Below are positions 13,914 to 14,939 of a stretch of DNA of 14,939 nucleotides, piece after piece. Source of the DNA: a bacterium (GTDB taxonomy: Bacteria > Spirochaetota > JAHITG01); assembly GCA_028711675.1 (NCBI GenBank), contig JAQTRT010000040.1:1-14939 (forward strand), written 5' to 3'. Made by a program: the position numbers and the translations under genes. How positions within the stretch are numbered: position 1 is the first letter of the stretch; each line of letters begins with the position of its first letter. The notes below the pieces were generated by a model. It did not search any database, was not told where the DNA came from, and saw nothing but the letters and a program-made list of their open reading frames with translations.

Positions 13914-14332
13914 ATCGTTTCAAGGACCTTGGGAATGGAATCATCGGTGATCGGTTTCAGGATATAGCCTTTTGCACCTTTCGCGATCGCTTCTTCCACG
14001 AGCTCCTTGTGGCCCAGGGATGAGACCATGATGATCCTGGCTTCAGGATAGACTTTTCTGATGGCTTCCACGGAAGCAGGGCCTTCCAGTTCAGGCATGG
14101 TCACGTCCATGGTCACTACATCCGGCCGGACTTTGTCATACTGCTGAACAGCCTCTTTCCCGTCCGCCACTTCGGCAGCGACCAGATAACCCGTGTTCTC
14201 AAAGATCCTTTTCAACAGCCGTCTGAAGGCCAGGGAGTCGTCCACGATCATTACCTTTATCTGTGAGCCGTCGCTCCTGGTCCCGTTCAGTTTAACGTCC
14301 TTTTTATATATTTCCAGTATATCAGTTGTCAT
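13892..14332 (-). CDS. cheY: CheY-like single-domain response regulator
   Basis: This 146-residue protein is a receiver domain only. An N-terminal extension of about 25 residues (through KLNGTRSDGSQIK) precedes the first strand VMIVDDS with the acidic pair D31-D32. D76 in VVTMDVTMP is the phosphoacceptor. The switch serine is S104 in IMVSSLG and the conserved lysine is K126 in ILKPI. With no output domain, it would act by protein contact, typically binding the flagellar motor switch when phosphorylated by CheA. The NGTR.DG extension recalls CheY proteins of spirochaetes (from memory). AAGGAGG precedes the ATG. The gene lies 30 bases downstream of the CheX-domain gene, so its likely phosphatase is encoded with it. 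Confidence 0.92.
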   Translation of the reverse strand: MTTDILEIYKKDVKLNGTRSDGSQIKVMIVDDSLAFRRLLKRIFENTGYLVAAEVADGKEAVQQYDKVRPDVVTMDVTMPELEGPASVEAIRKVYPEARIIMVSSLGHKELVEEAIAKGAKGYILKPITDDSIPKVLETIKKTAVA

Positions 14333-14362
14333 AAATTTCCTCCTTGCCGGAGATTCGTACCG

Positions 14363-14939
14363 TCATTTTTCCCTGATCTTAATGAAAAAATCAACATTGA
14401 TCATAAAATTCCCGATACCCAGGGGAAAGATGAATATCTTCCTGTCAGCCGGGATCCGTGTTTGTTTATTGTCCATCAGTACTTCCGGCGTGGATATCCT
14501 GATGTTCCCGAACCGGCTGAGGCTGGATGCCACGCGGCCGGCCACGGTGTTGCCCAGTTCGGCAATGGCGCTCTGGACCAGTTCGCTCATTTCCGTGATA
14601 TTTTCCTTGAGCAGCCGGGAAGCCAGGAAGAGCGCGGCTGGCGGGGTCATGTCGATCATGATCTGGCCTTCGAAATCGCCTATAAAATCAATGATGGAAC
14701 CGATCCCCATGGTGGTGAAGGCCACGGGAAGAAAAAAAAGCTGGCCTTTAACGATCTCTATCCGGGTGATATTGGAAAGGATGAGCACAACAGTGTCCAC
14801 GATGGTCTTCACGATCTCTGTGTTGATGTTCTCCGTGTGAACGGTCCGGGCGGAGGACGGACTGCCGCTCTTGCGGGAAAGGGCTTCTTCTACGGCTTTC
14901 AGCACGTTCTGCTCTTTAATGGGTTTATCCAGTATGTTC
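14363..14939 (-). CDS. Receiver-CheX fusion, 5' end cut by window edge
   Basis: The frame is open to the right edge; 191 codons are visible. The first visible residues, NILDKPIKEQNVLKAVEEAL, are the end of a receiver domain: the conserved lysine of the KP motif, then the last helix. A GTG at 14905 is therefore probably internal, not the start. After a serine-rich linker comes a CheX domain (about 150 residues): NINTEIVKTIVDTVVLILSN, then GSIIDFIGDFEGQIMIDM, then the catalytic helix ELVQSAIAELGNTVAG with the E-x-x-N pair of CheC/CheX/FliY phosphatases (ELGN), and the final strands KIFIFPLGIGNFMINVDFFI. CheX dephosphorylates CheY-P. Here the phosphatase is joined to its own receiver and encoded just upstream of a cheY, suggesting feedback control by phosphorylation. 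The N-terminal part is inferred from the fragment. Confidence 0.85.
   Translation of the reverse strand, partial: NILDKPIKEQNVLKAVEEALSRKSGSPSSARTVHTENINTEIVKTIVDTVVLILSNITRIEIVKGQLFFLPVAFTTMGIGSIIDFIGDFEGQIMIDMTPPAALFLASRLLKENITEMSELVQSAIAELGNTVAGRVASSLSRFGNIRISTPEVLMDNKQTRIPADRKIFIFPLGIGNFMINVDFFIKIREK

Noticed and set aside
14905..14905. GTG at 14905 as the true start of the CheX-domain gene
   Set aside because: The codons upstream continue as a receiver-domain tail (DKPIKEQN) to the window edge, and no ribosome site is apparent.

Overview
The window reads as chromosomal sequence from a diderm bacterium of moderate GC content. Signs of an outer membrane are a TolC-type channel, a lipoprotein adaptor and an OmpA-like secreted protein. 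AGGAGG-type ribosome sites and TTGAC-type promoters are common. Two chemotaxis genes at the right edge, a CheX-domain protein followed by a CheY with an N-terminal extension of the kind I associate with spirochaetes, make Spirochaetota a reasonable but unproven guess. I see no tRNA, rRNA, CRISPR, phage or insertion-sequence gene.

Left part (1-4375). A secreted ankyrin-repeat protein on the minus strand runs off the left edge; it has no stop codon inside the window and fills all of 1-1589. Diverging from it are an OmpA-like periplasmic protein, a GT22-type membrane mannosyltransferase homologue and a GtrA-family flippase-like protein. The last two look like a polyprenyl-phosphate-sugar glycosylation pair.

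Middle (4361-10386). A flavoredoxin-like flavin reductase overlaps, by ATGA, a 12-cysteine small protein that is intact except for an in-frame TAA at codon 12. A secreted YbjN-like protein diverges from the flavoredoxin. Next, on the minus strand, is a four-gene operon: a small protein of unknown function, a TolC-like outer-membrane channel, a MacA-like lipoprotein adaptor and a MacB ABC transporter. The last three form a complete tripartite efflux or export machine.

Right part (10387-14939). A spacer holds two strong hairpins arranged like an inverted REP pair. It is followed by an FUSC/ArAE-type membrane protein and a secreted GH5 glucanase with two C-terminal carbohydrate-binding-like modules. 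Converging on the GH5 gene are cheY and the end of a receiver-CheX fusion gene that begins outside the window.

Most genes concern the cell envelope, secretion or sensing. The least ordinary items are the nonsense codon in the cysteine-rich gene, the REP-like hairpin pair, the receiver-CheX fusion and the possibly leaderless flavoredoxin transcript.
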